Shown: positions 41,411 to 51,164 of the stretch, one piece after another
Layout of the letters: each line of letters begins with the position of its first letter
How positions within the stretch are numbered: position 1 is the stretch's first letter
DNA from: Anabaena catenula FACHB-362
GTDB taxonomy: Bacteria > Cyanobacteriota > Cyanobacteriia > Cyanobacteriales > Nostocaceae
Reading direction: 5' to 3'
Length of the DNA: 64,000 bases
NCBI RefSeq assembly: GCF_014698735.1
Contig: NZ_JACJTQ010000029.1
Coordinates: 1 to 64,000, forward strand
Notes under the pieces: generated by a model
Seen by the model: the letters and a program-made list of their open reading frames with translations, nothing else
What the model was told of the DNA's origin: nothing
Databases searched by the model: none
Made by a program: the position numbers and the translations under genes

Positions 41411-42145
41411 ATGGAAGTGATGAAGCGTATCCTGCGGGTGATTAGTGCTAATTTCAATAGTTTGGTAAGCAGTACAGAAGATCCGGAAAAAATTCTGGAA
41501 CAAACCTTTCTGAAGATGCAGGAAAATTTGGTGCAATTACGGCAAGGTGTAGCAGGGGCGATCGCTACCCAAAAACGCACCGAACGCCAAGCCGCAGCCG
41601 CCCAATCCCAAGCCGAAGAATGGTATCGCCGCGCCCAACTAGCGCTACAACAGGGTAGTGAACATCTAGCACGGCAAGCTCTCACGAAACGCCAAGCTTA
41701 CCAAGAAACTGCTACAGCCCTGTTTAAGCAAATAGAGCAGCAAAAAGATGTGGTAGGCAAGCTCAAACAAGATATGCGGACGATGGAGTTGAAAATTGTG
41801 GAGGTAAAAACCAAAAAAGATATGTACATTGCTCGCGCTCGTTCTGCTGAGGCATCGTATAAACTTCAGGAAATGCTCAAGGGAGTTTCTGCTACAACAA
41901 GTTTGAATGCATGGGAACGAATGGAAGAAAAAGTTATACAGATGGAAGCGCAATCTGAAGCAATTTCTCAACTCAGTAGTGACGATCTGGAAACAAGATT
42001 TGCTAAGTTGAAATCTATGAATAACATTGATGCTGAACTGGTAGTGATGAAAACTCAGATTTTAGGTGAGGTAAACCACACAGAAGCAGAAACCAGTCAG
42101 GTGCTGAAACACGAACAGGAGTTACCCAAAAGTCCAGAATTATAA
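41411..42145 (+). CDS. pspA: PspA/IM30-family protein (PspA-like paralogue)
   Basis: A 244-residue, almost entirely helical ESCRT-III-related membrane-remodelling protein. It starts RILRVISANFNSLVSSTEDP, the typical amphipathic helix and following motif, and holds EQTFLKMQENLVQLRQGVA. It lacks the extra C-terminal helix of VIPP1, so it is closer to PspA. An ATG at 41420 is an alternative start. It is followed after 158 bases by vipp1; such tandem pairs are known in cyanobacteria. Confidence 0.88.
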   Translation: MEVMKRILRVISANFNSLVSSTEDPEKILEQTFLKMQENLVQLRQGVAGAIATQKRTERQAAAAQSQAEEWYRRAQLALQQGSEHLARQALTKRQAYQETATALFKQIEQQKDVVGKLKQDMRTMELKIVEVKTKKDMYIARARSAEASYKLQEMLKGVSATTSLNAWERMEEKVIQMEAQSEAISQLSSDDLETRFAKLKSMNNIDAELVVMKTQILGEVNHTEAETSQVLKHEQELPKSPEL

Positions 42146-42303
42146 ATTTGAAAGTTAATGTGGCTGATTCATCGCATCATGATTCAGAATGGAGAGAGAA
42201 TACCAAGCCAAACAGAAAAGATTAAATTGAAATAGGTAGCTATTAAACAGTAAAAAAGCTAATTGTCCAACAAAGCGCGTAAACCTCAAAAGGAAAAAAA
42301 GTT

Positions 42304-43095
42304 ATGGGATTATTTGATCGCCTTAAACGAGTAGTTGGTGCTAATGTTAACGATTTGATCAGTAAAGCCGAAGATCCAGAAAAAATGCTGGAACAAGCCC
42401 TCCTGGAAATGCAGGAAGACTTGGTGCAGTTGCGTCAGGGCGTTGCTCAAACGATCGCAGCCCAAAAACGCACGGAGAAACAGTACAATGATGCCCTAAA
42501 TGAAATCAATAAATGGCAACGCAACGCCCAACTAGCTCTCCAAAAAGGTGATGAAAATCTAGCACGCCAAGCTTTGGAGCGCAAAAAGACTTACACAGAA
42601 ACTAGTACCGCGCTCAAAACCAGCCTTGATCAGCAAGTTACTCAAGTAGATACCCTCAAACGCAATTTAATCCAGTTAGAGAGCAAAATTTCGGAAGCTA
42701 AGACCAAGAAAGAAATGCTCAAGGCCCGGATTACAACCGCTAAAGCCCAAGAGCAACTCCAAGGCATGGTCAGTGGTATGAATACCAGCAGTGCTATGTC
42801 TGCCTTTGAGCGGATGGAAGAAAAGGTGTTGATCCAGGAAGCCCGCGCTCAGTCTATGGGAGAGTTGGCAAGTGCAGATTTAGAAACCCAATTTGCTCGT
42901 TTAGAATCTGGTAGTGATGTAGATGATGAATTGGCAGCGTTAAAAGCATCCTTAGCACCTGCCCCTGAGCCAAAATTACTAACCCCAGAACAACCAAGTA
43001 CCGCATCCCCAGCACAACCCACAACTACAGCTAAACCTGCTGAACCTGTTGATCGTGATTTGGAAGCCCTTCGCAAGCAATTAGATCAACTGTAA
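42304..43095 (+). CDS. vipp1: VIPP1 (IM30), thylakoid membrane protein
   Basis: A 263-residue VIPP1, needed for thylakoid formation and upkeep. The N-terminal amphipathic helix is MGLFDRLKRVVGANVNDLIS, followed by the PspA core. A Pro/Thr/Ala-rich linker (about 220-245) leads to the extra helix DRDLEALRKQLDQL that marks VIPP1 against PspA. The ribosome site AAAAGGAAAAAAAG precedes the ATG. It ends in its own terminator. Confidence 0.93.
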   Translation: MGLFDRLKRVVGANVNDLISKAEDPEKMLEQALLEMQEDLVQLRQGVAQTIAAQKRTEKQYNDALNEINKWQRNAQLALQKGDENLARQALERKKTYTETSTALKTSLDQQVTQVDTLKRNLIQLESKISEAKTKKEMLKARITTAKAQEQLQGMVSGMNTSSAMSAFERMEEKVLIQEARAQSMGELASADLETQFARLESGSDVDDELAALKASLAPAPEPKLLTPEQPSTASPAQPTTTAKPAEPVDRDLEALRKQLDQL

Positions 43096-43120
43096 CCTTT
43101 GCAGAAACATCATTGGAGAG

Positions 43121-43151
43121 AATCCCACACCTCTTGGTTGTGGGATTTTAC
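43121..43151 (+). terminator. Terminator of vipp1
   Basis: Stem AATCCCACA/TGTGGGATT with a 9-base loop, then TTTA, 26 bases after the stop. Confidence 0.8.
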
Positions 43152-43501
43152 ATTAGTATTTAGAGAACTCCAAAAAATAAATTATCCCATTTCACAGAAT
43201 CAAAACAACTTTTCCTCTCCCTACAAGATCAGCCCCCTGCCTTAGCCCAACGACAAATATTTACGCCGACCTGACTTGAAAATAAGACCCCACCCCTAAC
43301 CCCCGCTGTTTCGTGGAGAGGAATAAGAAGTTTTTTTTCATGTGTTCTGGTGTACGCAGTTCATGATGGCTACTTATTAGTTAGTAGGAAAAAACAATAT
43401 AGACGCTGATTTCTAACAACTCAGGACTCGGAACTCAGCACTTTTTGGGATAGAGTATTCTGTGTGTCAACTTTGATCAATGCCGCCTAATGGAGACTGT
43501 C
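43152..43501. other. Spacer upstream of the thioredoxin gene
   Basis: 350 bases with no gene or recognised repeat, apart from a C-rich stretch (about 43280-43305). The thioredoxin promoter should be near its right end. Confidence 0.4.
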
Positions 43502-43837
43502 ATGAGTAAGGGTGTAATCACTATCACTGATGCCGAATTTGAAACCGAAGTGTTGAAAGCCGAGCAGCCTGTATTAGTTTACTTTTGGGCTTCTTGGTGT
43601 GGTCCTTGTCAATTGATGTCACCAGTAATTAACGTAGCTGCTACTCAATACAGCGATCGCTTGAAAATCGTAAAAATGGAAATTGACCCTAATCCCTTAA
43701 CTGTCAAACAGTTCCAGGTGGAAGGTGTCCCGGCTCTCAGACTAGTGAAAGGAGATCAACTATTAGAATCTATTGAGGGAGTGGTTAGTAAAGTAAAATT
43801 ACTCAGTATTCTAGATCAGCATTTAAATAAAAACTAG
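43502..43837 (+). CDS. Thioredoxin-family protein
   Basis: A 111-residue thioredoxin with the redox motif in YFWASWCGPCQLMSP (about 29-43) and the cis-Pro in VEGVPALRLVKG. The ATG at 43502 is preferred because GGAG lies seven bases before it; an in-frame ATG at 43490 is less likely. The sequence is divergent from the main m-type thioredoxin, for example in the buried acidic region, so its partner is unknown. Confidence 0.9.
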   Translation: MSKGVITITDAEFETEVLKAEQPVLVYFWASWCGPCQLMSPVINVAATQYSDRLKIVKMEIDPNPLTVKQFQVEGVPALRLVKGDQLLESIEGVVSKVKLLSILDQHLNKN

Positions 43838-43856
43838 TCGATGGTCAGGGGTCACT

Positions 43857-44002
43857 CGATTTAGGATTTACGTTAGCGAAGCGTACGCAGCGCAGCGAGT
43901 ATTTTGGATTTTGGATTGACTCCACCAAACAAGTGTAGAGCTTGAAAATTTTGGATTTAGGATTTACGTTAGCGAAGCGTACGCAGCGCAGCGAGTATTT
44001 TG
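43857..44002. repeat. Direct repeats of a GC-rich small dispersed repeat
   Basis: The segment GATTTAGGATTTACGTTAGC followed by GAAGCGTACGCAGCGCAGCG occurs at about 43857-43905 and again at 43954-44002, nearly identical over about 49 bases. A hairpin CCGTCCTGAAGGACGG follows at about 44004-44019. Confidence 0.75.
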
Positions 44003-44041
44003 CCGTCCTGAAGGACGGGGAACCTATACCAAATTTTTTTT

Positions 44042-44177
44042 AATCTAAAATCTAAAATCTAAAATCTAAAATTCCTGGTCAGTAATCTTTAGGGAAGACA
44101 AAAAATTGACCGTCCCTTAGCAACTGACTAATGACCAATGACTAATGACCAATGACTAATGACCAATGACTAATAAC
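44042..44177. repeat. Heptameric repeats upstream of the aminotransferase
   Basis: TAAAATC units (about 44042-44072) and alternating ACTAATG/ACCAATG units (about 44126-44176) run up to five bases from the ATG at 44182, where a ribosome site would be expected. Confidence 0.8.
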
Positions 44178-44181
44178 TAAA

Positions 44182-45408
44182 ATGCAATTTGCAAAGCGTT
44201 TACAACCTCTACAATCTAATGTATTTGCCGATATGGACAGGGCCAAGGCTGTGGCTGTGGCTGCTGGAAAAGAATTAATTGATTTGTCTTTGGGATCTTC
44301 GGATTTGCCAGCCCAGAATCATGTAATTGAAGCGATCGCTAAATCTCTCTATGATCCCAGTACTCACGGCTATTTGCTGTTTCGCGGTACGCAAGGATTT
44401 CGCCAAGCCGCAGCCCAATGGTATGAACAAAAATTTGGTGTCAAAGTAGATCCCGAAACTGAGGTTTTACCCCTAATTGGTTCTCAGGAAGGAACTGCTC
44501 ATTTACCTTTAGCAATCCTCAATCCCGGCGATTTTGCTCTATTATTAGATCCTGGCTATCCTTCCCATATGGGCGGAGTTTATTTAGCTAGTGGGCAAAT
44601 TTACCCAATGCCATTAAAGGCAGAAAATAATTTTTTACCCGTGTTGGCTGATATCCCCGCTTCAGTTTTGGCTCAGTCGCGGTTGATGGTGTTGAGTTAT
44701 CCCCACAATCCTACCAGTGCGATCGCTCCTTTATCGTTCTTTCAAGAAGCTGTGGCTTTTTGTCAACAACATAATATTGTTCTTGTTCACGATTTCCCCT
44801 ACGTCGATTTAGTTTTTGCTGAGAATGGGCAAAGTTCTTACCAATCACCAATTACCAATTACCAATTACCAATTACCAATTCCCCAGTTCCTTCAATTTT
44901 GCAAGCTGACCCAGAGAAAAGCGTCTCAATTGAATTTTTCACCCTGTCCAAGTCTTACAATATGGGTGGTTTCCGTATTGGTTATGCAATTGGTAATGCA
45001 GAACTAATTCAAGCTTTAAGGCAAGTAAAAGCTGCTGTTGACTTTAATCAGTATTTAGGAATATTAAACGGTGCGATCGCAGCACTGACAGGAAATCAAG
45101 ATAGTGTCAAAGCTGCCGTTGATACATTCCGTCAACGTCGAGATGCTTTCATTAATGCCTTACACCGCATTGGTTGGAAAGTCCCCACACCCACAGCCAC
45201 AATGTACATTTGGGCAAAATTACCTACACAATGGAGTAATAATTCAATTGAATTTTGTACAGAATTAGTTAAACAGACTGGTGTTGCTGCTTCCCCTGGT
45301 GCCGGCTTTGGTAAAGCTGGAGAAGGCTATGTTCGCTTTGCGTTGGTGCAGGAACCCAAAGTCTTAGAAACTGCTGTCGAGAGAATAGCTGAATTTCTTA
45401 ATTCATAA
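44182..45408 (+). CDS. Class I/II PLP aminotransferase (LL-DAP/Asp-type)
   Basis: A 408-residue fold-type I aminotransferase. It has LIDLSLGSSDLPAQ at the start, the Asn/Pro segment LSYPHNPTSAIAP, the Asp/Tyr in VHDFPYVDLVF and the PLP Lys in FTLSKSYNMGGFRIGYAIG (about 255). It resembles LL-diaminopimelate aminotransferases and aspartate transaminases, but the substrate is not decided by sequence. Residues about 222-235 (SPITNYQLPITN) are encoded by AATTACC heptamers, an in-frame repeat just before the PLP-Lys region. Confidence 0.88.
   Translation: MQFAKRLQPLQSNVFADMDRAKAVAVAAGKELIDLSLGSSDLPAQNHVIEAIAKSLYDPSTHGYLLFRGTQGFRQAAAQWYEQKFGVKVDPETEVLPLIGSQEGTAHLPLAILNPGDFALLLDPGYPSHMGGVYLASGQIYPMPLKAENNFLPVLADIPASVLAQSRLMVLSYPHNPTSAIAPLSFFQEAVAFCQQHNIVLVHDFPYVDLVFAENGQSSYQSPITNYQLPITNSPVPSILQADPEKSVSIEFFTLSKSYNMGGFRIGYAIGNAELIQALRQVKAAVDFNQYLGILNGAIAALTGNQDSVKAAVDTFRQRRDAFINALHRIGWKVPTPTATMYIWAKLPTQWSNNSIEFCTELVKQTGVAASPGAGFGKAGEGYVRFALVQEPKVLETAVERIAEFLNS
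44845..44882. repeat. Heptameric repeat inside the aminotransferase gene
   Basis: Five CAATTAC-type heptamers read through in frame. It is the same sequence type as the insertion in menD at 34556-34600. Confidence 0.8.
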
Positions 45409-45467
45409 GTACTTCAGCCTTAGTAGGGGCTAGGTTTCCCCACCCTCAATCAATTGTATTGCATCTG

Positions 45468-45535
45468 ATATCATGTCCGCCTAACGGGACTTAGGCAAAA
45501 AAATATCATGATAAGTATTCAACCAGACATGATAT
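45468..45535. repeat. ATATCATGTC fold-back repeat, copy 2
   Basis: A 68-bp element with perfect 10-bp inverted ends (ATATCATGTC/GACATGATAT). The right arm is the inverse of the left arm of the copy at 16571-16646. The rest of the 428-bp spacer (45409-45836) shows no gene; a possible leader for the PEP-CTERM gene runs to 45836. Confidence 0.75.
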
Positions 45536-45836
45536 GACCTAACCCAATTCCCAGTTCCAACGGCTGTCACGCAAGAGTAATTCCACGTGGTTGAGTCATT
45601 TAAGTAATTAGACGTAGAAGTTTTCAGCAATATTCTTCATCTTTTTATTGAAAAAATACAGTATCTTTATCGAATAAGCTGCCAAATATTCGTAAGATAG
45701 ACTTGTGTGTTCAACTACTAAATCGAGAACAGCAGTGCTACTTTCTCGCAGCCCTATTAATAAAACACCAATATATCAATATATTAGGTTAACTCGGCTC
45801 AAACATAGACACAGTAATAAACACGACTCTAAAAAA

Positions 45837-46766
45837 ATGAAGAACACTTTTGGGAAATTGTTAGTTGGTGCCTCAATGGCTATTGGTATGGGTGCTTTAG
45901 CAGCTAACCCAGCACAAGCAGGAACTCTTACTGGTGCTACTATCGGTGGAACAGCCGCAAGTGATTATTACGTCTACGGTGTTTCGGGTAACAATACAGT
46001 TAAGATCAACAACCCCACAACAACAGATTTAAAAAATGCCCTAACCGGCGATGCTACAAGCCCTACTGGTAACGTAGAGTTAAGAGCTACCAGCGAGCAA
46101 GTCGGTTTTGATTTCAGTAAGAATACGACATTATCAGGAAAAATCGGTGGTAAAGACATTATCCTCAGTAGCTTAACTGCATCTGATTGGAATAGTATCT
46201 ACAAACCTGGAAAGACTTTTGGTCAATATTGGTTTGATTCAGCTTTAACAGCTAATGGCTTTGGCAGTTTAGTAGGAAGCACAATAGGAACAGGGTTTTT
46301 TAATGTTTTCGCCAATAATGGTGGTTTTCAACGCTTTAGTGATCCTAATATTTCCTATGTCAACCAAAATGATACCACTGGCCTAATTAGTATTGGTTTG
46401 GCAGGACATTTGAATGCAACACCTCTATTACTACCCTACTTTACTCAATACGTTAATAGTTTACCAAACTCTCCTTTGAAGGCGACTGCGAATAATTTAA
46501 AAAATCTGCTGGCAGTAACACCCACACAAGCCAGTGAAATCATTAAGTACACATATAACGGAGTAACTGACTACAAGTTCAGTTTTACAGCTACCAATTC
46601 TGGGCTAGTTTCCAACGATGGTACTAACTCCCACAATGGTAATTATGAAGTTACCATCGATGGTGTACCTCCAACAACAGTACCCGAACCTTCTGTAATG
46701 CTGGGTTTATTTGGTGTCGCTGGTATTGTAGCTGCACAACGTAAGCTAAAAAAAGTTTCTGTTTAA
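45837..46766 (+). CDS. PEP-CTERM sorting-domain protein
   Basis: A 309-residue exported protein. The signal peptide is MKNTFGKLLVGASMAIGMGA and onward, with a likely cut after NPAQA. The C-terminus has the PEP-CTERM tripartite tag: VPEPS, then a hydrophobic helix (VMLGLFGVAGIVAA) and basic QRKLKK, so it should be sorted by an exosortase to the cell surface. The middle is Gly/Asn/Thr-rich, resembling a cyanobacterial PEP-CTERM subfamily. The start is ATG 45837; the frame is open upstream, but that part does not look like protein. A repeat begins three bases after the stop. Confidence 0.85.
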   Translation: MKNTFGKLLVGASMAIGMGALAANPAQAGTLTGATIGGTAASDYYVYGVSGNNTVKINNPTTTDLKNALTGDATSPTGNVELRATSEQVGFDFSKNTTLSGKIGGKDIILSSLTASDWNSIYKPGKTFGQYWFDSALTANGFGSLVGSTIGTGFFNVFANNGGFQRFSDPNISYVNQNDTTGLISIGLAGHLNATPLLLPYFTQYVNSLPNSPLKATANNLKNLLAVTPTQASEIIKYTYNGVTDYKFSFTATNSGLVSNDGTNSHNGNYEVTIDGVPPTTVPEPSVMLGLFGVAGIVAAQRKLKKVSV

Positions 46767-46768
46767 CT

Positions 46769-46891
46769 CAATACCTTGTCCATTTTCTGCTTTGTTGGGT
46801 TAAGCGACAGCGCAACCCAACGGATTTGTTGGGTTTCATGCTTCAACCCAACCTACAAATCAAGGCTTTTTCCAATTTGGACAAGGTATTG
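46769..46891. mobile_element. MITE-like element with CAATACCTTGTCCA ends
   Basis: A 123-bp element with perfect 14-bp inverted ends (CAATACCTTGTCCA/TGGACAAGGTATTG), starting two bases after the PEP-CTERM stop. The inside holds palindromic TTGGGTT/AACCCAA blocks. It may act as the 3' hairpin of that transcript. Confidence 0.75.
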
Positions 46892-47071
46892 TTAACTAAG
46901 ACTGATTATTATAAGTCCAGCAAGTAGGGGTAAAGCGCATTGTGCTTTACCCCTACAAATTTTATGTATTCTAAACAACTCCTTGACGTTCTACATTGGG
47001 TTAGCCAATTTCCCAGAAAAATTTCTTAAAATAGAGTTGGGGTATATTTGTAAAATTACCTAATTCTAACC

Positions 47072-48949
47072 GTGACTTTATCTGCTCAAACACTACCACT
47101 AGTTAAAAATCCCGAAAGACTGGAAAACCGTCTTGGAGAAATTCCCCCAGAACCGGGGGTGTATATGATGCGAGATGGGAGCGATCGCATAATCTATATA
47201 GGTAAATCTCGTAAATTGCGATCGCGTGTCCGTTCCTATTTCCGTGACTCCACCAACAAGACGGAACGCATCAACACAATGGTGAAGTTGGTGACAGAGA
47301 TTGAATTTATCGTCACGGACACCGAAGTAGAAGCTTTAGCACTAGAAGCAAACTTAATTAAACAGCATCAGCCATATTTTAACGTCCTACTCAAGGATGA
47401 TAAAAAATATCCCTATCTCTGCATTACTTGGTCAGAAGAATATCCACGTATTTTCATTACCCGTAAACGTCAATTAGGTAAAGCCAAAGATAAATATTAC
47501 GGGCCTTATACAGATTCTGGTTTATTACGGGAAGTTGTTCATTTGTGTAAACGCATTTTTCCCCTCAGACAAAGACCCCAACCTCTATTTAAAGACCGTC
47601 CTTGTTTAAATTATGATATTGGTCGCTGTCCTGGTGTTTGTCAAAAATTAGTTTCTCCCGAAGAATATGGAAAAATTGTCCAAAAAGTGGCGATGGTTTT
47701 TCAAGGAAGAACTCAGGAACTAATTGATATTTTGACAGCACAAATGGAAACTGCTGCGGAAGAATTGAATTTTGAAAATGCAGCGCGAATTCGTGATCAA
47801 ATTACGGGTTTAAAATCCTTGAATGCACAGCAAAAAGTGTCTTTACCAGATGATACTGTATCGCGGGATGCGATTGCTTTAGCTACAGATGACCAACACG
47901 CCCATATTCAATTATTCCAAATTCGTGCAGGTCAGTTAGTAGGAAGATTAGCATTTATGGCTGATGCTCATCCTGAACCTGGAGCTATTTTACAACGAGT
48001 TTTAGAAGAACATTACCAAACTGCGGAAAGTGTAGAAATTCCTAGCGAAATTTTGGTACAACATGATTTACCAGATGGGGAAATTTTAGCGGATGTTTTG
48101 ACTGAACGCAAAGGTAGAAAAGTGACGATTTTAGCTCCTTTGCGACAAACGAAGGCAGAATTAATAGAGATGGTGGAAAGAAACGCCCAATATGAATTAC
48201 AGAGAAGCCAAAAATTGGGTGCAATTAATCAACAATCTCTAGAAGATTTAGCTGCTATTCTTGATTTACCAGATTTACCCCATCGCATCGAAGGTTATGA
48301 TATTTCTCATATTCAAGGTTCTAATGCGGTAGCGTCTCAAGTTGTGTTTATTGATGGTTTACCTGCTAAACAATATTACCGTCATTACAAAATCAAAAAT
48401 CCCGATATTACTATCGGACATTCAGATGATTTTGCCAGTTTAGCGGAAGTTATTAATAGGCGTTTTCGTAAATATACTGAAAATCCCCAATTATCACGGG
48501 TGGGGAATGCTGACTGGCCTGATTTAATTATGATTGATGGTGGTAAAGGTCAGTTGTCTGCGGTGGTTGGTATTTTGCAAGAAATGAATTTATTAGAAGA
48601 TTTGCGGGTTGTGAGTTTAGCGAAAAAACGTGAAGAAATCTTTTTACCAGACTCATCGCTACCTTTAAAAACAGACGTAGAACAACCGGGAGTACAGTTA
48701 TTGCGAAGGTTGCGAGATGAAGCACATAGGTTTGCTGTGAGTTTCCATCGTCAGCAAAGAAGTGATAAATTAAAGCGATCGCGTTTAGATGAAATTCCCG
48801 GTTTAGGAAATCATCGTCAAAAGTTGCTTTTAGCTCATTTTCGCTCTGTTGATTATATCCGTCAAGCGACACCGGCACAACTCGCTGAAGTTTCGGGAAT
48901 TGGTTCACGGTTAGCACAAGATATTTATGATTATTTTCATCCCAGTTGA
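47072..48949 (+). CDS. uvrC: Excinuclease ABC subunit C
   Basis: UvrC makes both incisions in nucleotide excision repair. It is 625 residues, in order: GIY-YIG nuclease (about 20-100, [11 protein letters not shown]...[18 protein letters not shown]), the Cys cluster [14 protein letters not shown] (about 180-195), a UVR motif (about 220-250), the RNase H-like second nuclease ([14 protein letters not shown] with Asp; [11 protein letters not shown] with Asp), and C-terminal helix-hairpin-helix motifs ([31 protein letters not shown]). It starts with GTG at 47072. Confidence 0.96.
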   Translation: MTLSAQTLPLVKNPERLENRLGEIPPEPGVYMMRDGSDRIIYIGKSRKLRSRVRSYFRDSTNKTERINTMVKLVTEIEFIVTDTEVEALALEANLIKQHQPYFNVLLKDDKKYPYLCITWSEEYPRIFITRKRQLGKAKDKYYGPYTDSGLLREVVHLCKRIFPLRQRPQPLFKDRPCLNYDIGRCPGVCQKLVSPEEYGKIVQKVAMVFQGRTQELIDILTAQMETAAEELNFENAARIRDQITGLKSLNAQQKVSLPDDTVSRDAIALATDDQHAHIQLFQIRAGQLVGRLAFMADAHPEPGAILQRVLEEHYQTAESVEIPSEILVQHDLPDGEILADVLTERKGRKVTILAPLRQTKAELIEMVERNAQYELQRSQKLGAINQQSLEDLAAILDLPDLPHRIEGYDISHIQGSNAVASQVVFIDGLPAKQYYRHYKIKNPDITIGHSDDFASLAEVINRRFRKYTENPQLSRVGNADWPDLIMIDGGKGQLSAVVGILQEMNLLEDLRVVSLAKKREEIFLPDSSLPLKTDVEQPGVQLLRRLRDEAHRFAVSFHRQQRSDKLKRSRLDEIPGLGNHRQKLLLAHFRSVDYIRQATPAQLAEVSGIGSRLAQDIYDYFHPS

Positions 48950-49793
48950 AAAAATTTAGGTAAGAATTCAGGAGTCAGGAGTCAGGAGACGCTACGCAGA
49001 CCTATGGCTTACGCCACGCTGCGCTATCGGTTCAGAATGCTTATGAAATCATGAATAGAGACAAGTGATATTTTCTAAAAATCATCAGAACTTACTTGAA
49101 AAGCCTTTATTCTCCTGAATTAGAGTATTTTCTATCCTGAATCCTTACAAATTTAGTTTATCATCATATTTTTTACATATTTAGACCACACTCTTAATTT
49201 TTTAGGACTTACGCAAGATATGCTTGAAACCCCCATTTTCCGTAGGGGTAATTCATGAATTACCCCTACTTTCGTTGTGTTTTGCGTAAGTCCTGTTTTT
49301 TTAGAAAGTGAGACAACAAAATGTCGTTCATTTATCCGAAAATTGCTGTAACTCAACTAATTACTTCAACGCTTTCTCTACACAGTTACTATAGTCCCAA
49401 AAAAAGTAGCAAGCTTGAGGATCTGTCGTCTACCAAATATTAATTAAATATAAAAATACACATTTTGTAACTTGGGCTACAGTTTTTCCTATCTGGTAGC
49501 GCTTGAATACAAAAACAACTAATTTTTCCAAGAGCAAAAACAAGACTATCTCAAGGATAAAGTGATAGGGATCACTATAAAACTAAGAGAAAGTTACAAT
49601 CAAGTAAATTTATATATCTGAAGTGTGATGACAAAAACTATAAAATTTATGATAGTAAATGTAAATATCAATTTTTTTCACTGTTAAAGTTTCTTAAAAA
49701 GAATTAGCCGATATTACGGCTGAAATATTGACCGACGAAAGATTCTTTTTTTTTCAAATTTTCTAAAGTTTTATTAAATCCAGGGGTTTTAAA
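48950..49793. other. 844-bp repeat-bearing spacer
   Basis: It holds a short repeat at 48963-49036 (inverse of that at 29886-29945) and the MITE-like element at 49204-49294. The rest is AT-rich and without a convincing gene. The region 49560-49790 is the probable leader of the zinc-ribbon gene. Confidence 0.5.
49204..49294. mobile_element. MITE-like element with AGGACTTACGCAA ends
   Basis: A 91-bp element with perfect 13-bp inverted ends (AGGACTTACGCAA/TTGCGTAAGTCCT). Its centre (49242-49269) is a perfect 28-base palindrome (GTAGGGGTAATTC and its complement). An open frame across it is a by-product and not called. Confidence 0.85.
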
Positions 49794-49973
49794 ATGCAAG
49801 TATCACAAAAAATTCACTGCCCAAATTGCGGCAGTGCAGCTGAACGTCACTACATTGCTGAGAGTCAAGTTACAAGAACACAATGCCCAAGCTGTGATTA
49901 TTTGATGATCACCTGCACTCGCACTGGTAAAGTAATTGAGGCTTATGCCCCAGGCATTTACGCCAAAAGATAA
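49794..49973 (+). CDS. Small zinc-ribbon protein
   Basis: A 59-residue protein: MQVSQKIHCPNCGSAAERHY, then TQCPSCDYLMITC and KVIEAYAPGIYAKR. Two CxxC pairs (CPNC, CPSC) make a classic zinc ribbon. Short proteins like this are conserved in cyanobacteria and are sometimes mislabelled as replication restart helicase PriA. Function unknown. It ends 75 bases before the convergent rlmN stop, with heptamer repeats in between. Confidence 0.8.
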   Translation: MQVSQKIHCPNCGSAAERHYIAESQVTRTQCPSCDYLMITCTRTGKVIEAYAPGIYAKR

Positions 49974-50023
49974 GAAACTGGAAAGAATTAAGATATTACC
50001 TCCTACCTTTTTACTTCTTACTT

Positions 50024-50053
50024 CTGTCACCTGTCACCTGTCACCTGTCACCT
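50024..50053. repeat. CTGTCAC heptamer repeat at the rlmN stop codon
   Basis: Four CTGTCAC units. The TGA of rlmN (50048-50050 on the other strand) lies within the repeat, so the repeat sets the protein's C-terminus. Confidence 0.8.
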
Positions 50054-51118
50054 CTTTCTTGTTCTCAATTGTCCACAAGCTGCATCAGCTTCTAAACCGC
50101 GAGAATAACGGACACTAACCGCAGTATTTTGTTGTTGGAGAACGTTCACAAAAGCTTGAATGCGATCGCGGTTTGGTCTTTTGTAATCTACTTCTTCAAT
50201 GGGATTGTAGGGAATCAAGTTGACATGACTTTGAAAACCTCGCAGGCGTTTTGATAGTTCTAAAGCGTGTTCTGGTAAATCGTTCACCCCAGCTAAAAGG
50301 ATGTATTCAAAGGTAACTCTGCGTCCAGTGATTTCTACATATTCTCGACATTCGTCCAGTAAATCTTCTATGGGGTAGGGTTTAGCGCTGGGGATGAGTT
50401 GTTCTCGTAATCCTTGGTTTGGTGCGTGGAGACTGACAGCGAGAGTAACTTGTAATTGGTGTTCAGCTAGTTGACGAATGCGATCGCGGATGCCTACAGT
50501 AGAAACAGTCAGCGATCGCGCACCTATGCCCACATCTTTATTAATAGATTTTAGTGCAGAGATGACATTTTCCGTATTCAGCAACGGTTCACCCATCCCC
50601 ATAAACACCACATTACTTACCCGTTCCTGAAAATCTTCTTGTACAGTCAAAACTTGATCGACAATTTCTGCACAGCTAAGATTGCGCTTATAACCACCTT
50701 TACCAGTAGCGCAAAAATCACAAGCCATCGGACAACCGACTTGAGTAGAAACACAGACTGTTAAACGCTTTTCGCTGGGTATACCAACAGTTTCCACAAT
50801 TTCCCCATCTGCAAGCTTGAGCAAATATTTTACCGTATCATCAGGGGCAACAGAACGGTAATGTAGAGTTGAGCGGCCAATGGGGATATCTGCAACTTGT
50901 GTGCGCCAATTTTTCGGGAAGACAGAAATATCAGCAAGCGATCGCACCCCCTGATTATAAATCCAATCATGCAATTGCTTTCCCCGATAAGCGGGCTGTC
51001 CCTGCTGCTGTACCCAAGCAGTTAACTCCGCTACCGAAGCACCGAGAAGGGGGGGAATAAGTTCAGATTTTTCGGAATTGGGTGAATCTACGGGAGATAC
51101 AAACGGTGTAGCAGACAT
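50048..51118 (-). CDS. rlmN: 23S rRNA adenine-2503 C2-methyltransferase
   Basis: A radical-SAM enzyme of 356 residues that methylates C2 of A2503 in 23S rRNA (and A37 of some tRNAs). The cluster motif CPMACDFC (CxxxCxxC, about 128-135) is intact, with [13 protein letters not shown], and [10 protein letters not shown]. The catalytic Cys pair fits the late ADAACGQLR and the N-terminal part. The protein ends RTRKR where the heptamer repeat supplies the stop, giving a slightly altered tail. Confidence 0.95.
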   Translation of the reverse strand: MSATPFVSPVDSPNSEKSELIPPLLGASVAELTAWVQQQGQPAYRGKQLHDWIYNQGVRSLADISVFPKNWRTQVADIPIGRSTLHYRSVAPDDTVKYLLKLADGEIVETVGIPSEKRLTVCVSTQVGCPMACDFCATGKGGYKRNLSCAEIVDQVLTVQEDFQERVSNVVFMGMGEPLLNTENVISALKSINKDVGIGARSLTVSTVGIRDRIRQLAEHQLQVTLAVSLHAPNQGLREQLIPSAKPYPIEDLLDECREYVEITGRRVTFEYILLAGVNDLPEHALELSKRLRGFQSHVNLIPYNPIEEVDYKRPNRDRIQAFVNVLQQQNTAVSVRYSRGLEADAACGQLRTRKR

Positions 51119-51164
51119 AAAAAATCACGGATTGATGCTGGATCTCTATCCTACACCTGCCATC

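Noticed and set aside
49153-49356. 67-codon open frame over the 91-bp palindromic element
   Set aside because: Its centre is the palindrome itself, and the frame spans both element and flank; typical spurious annotation.
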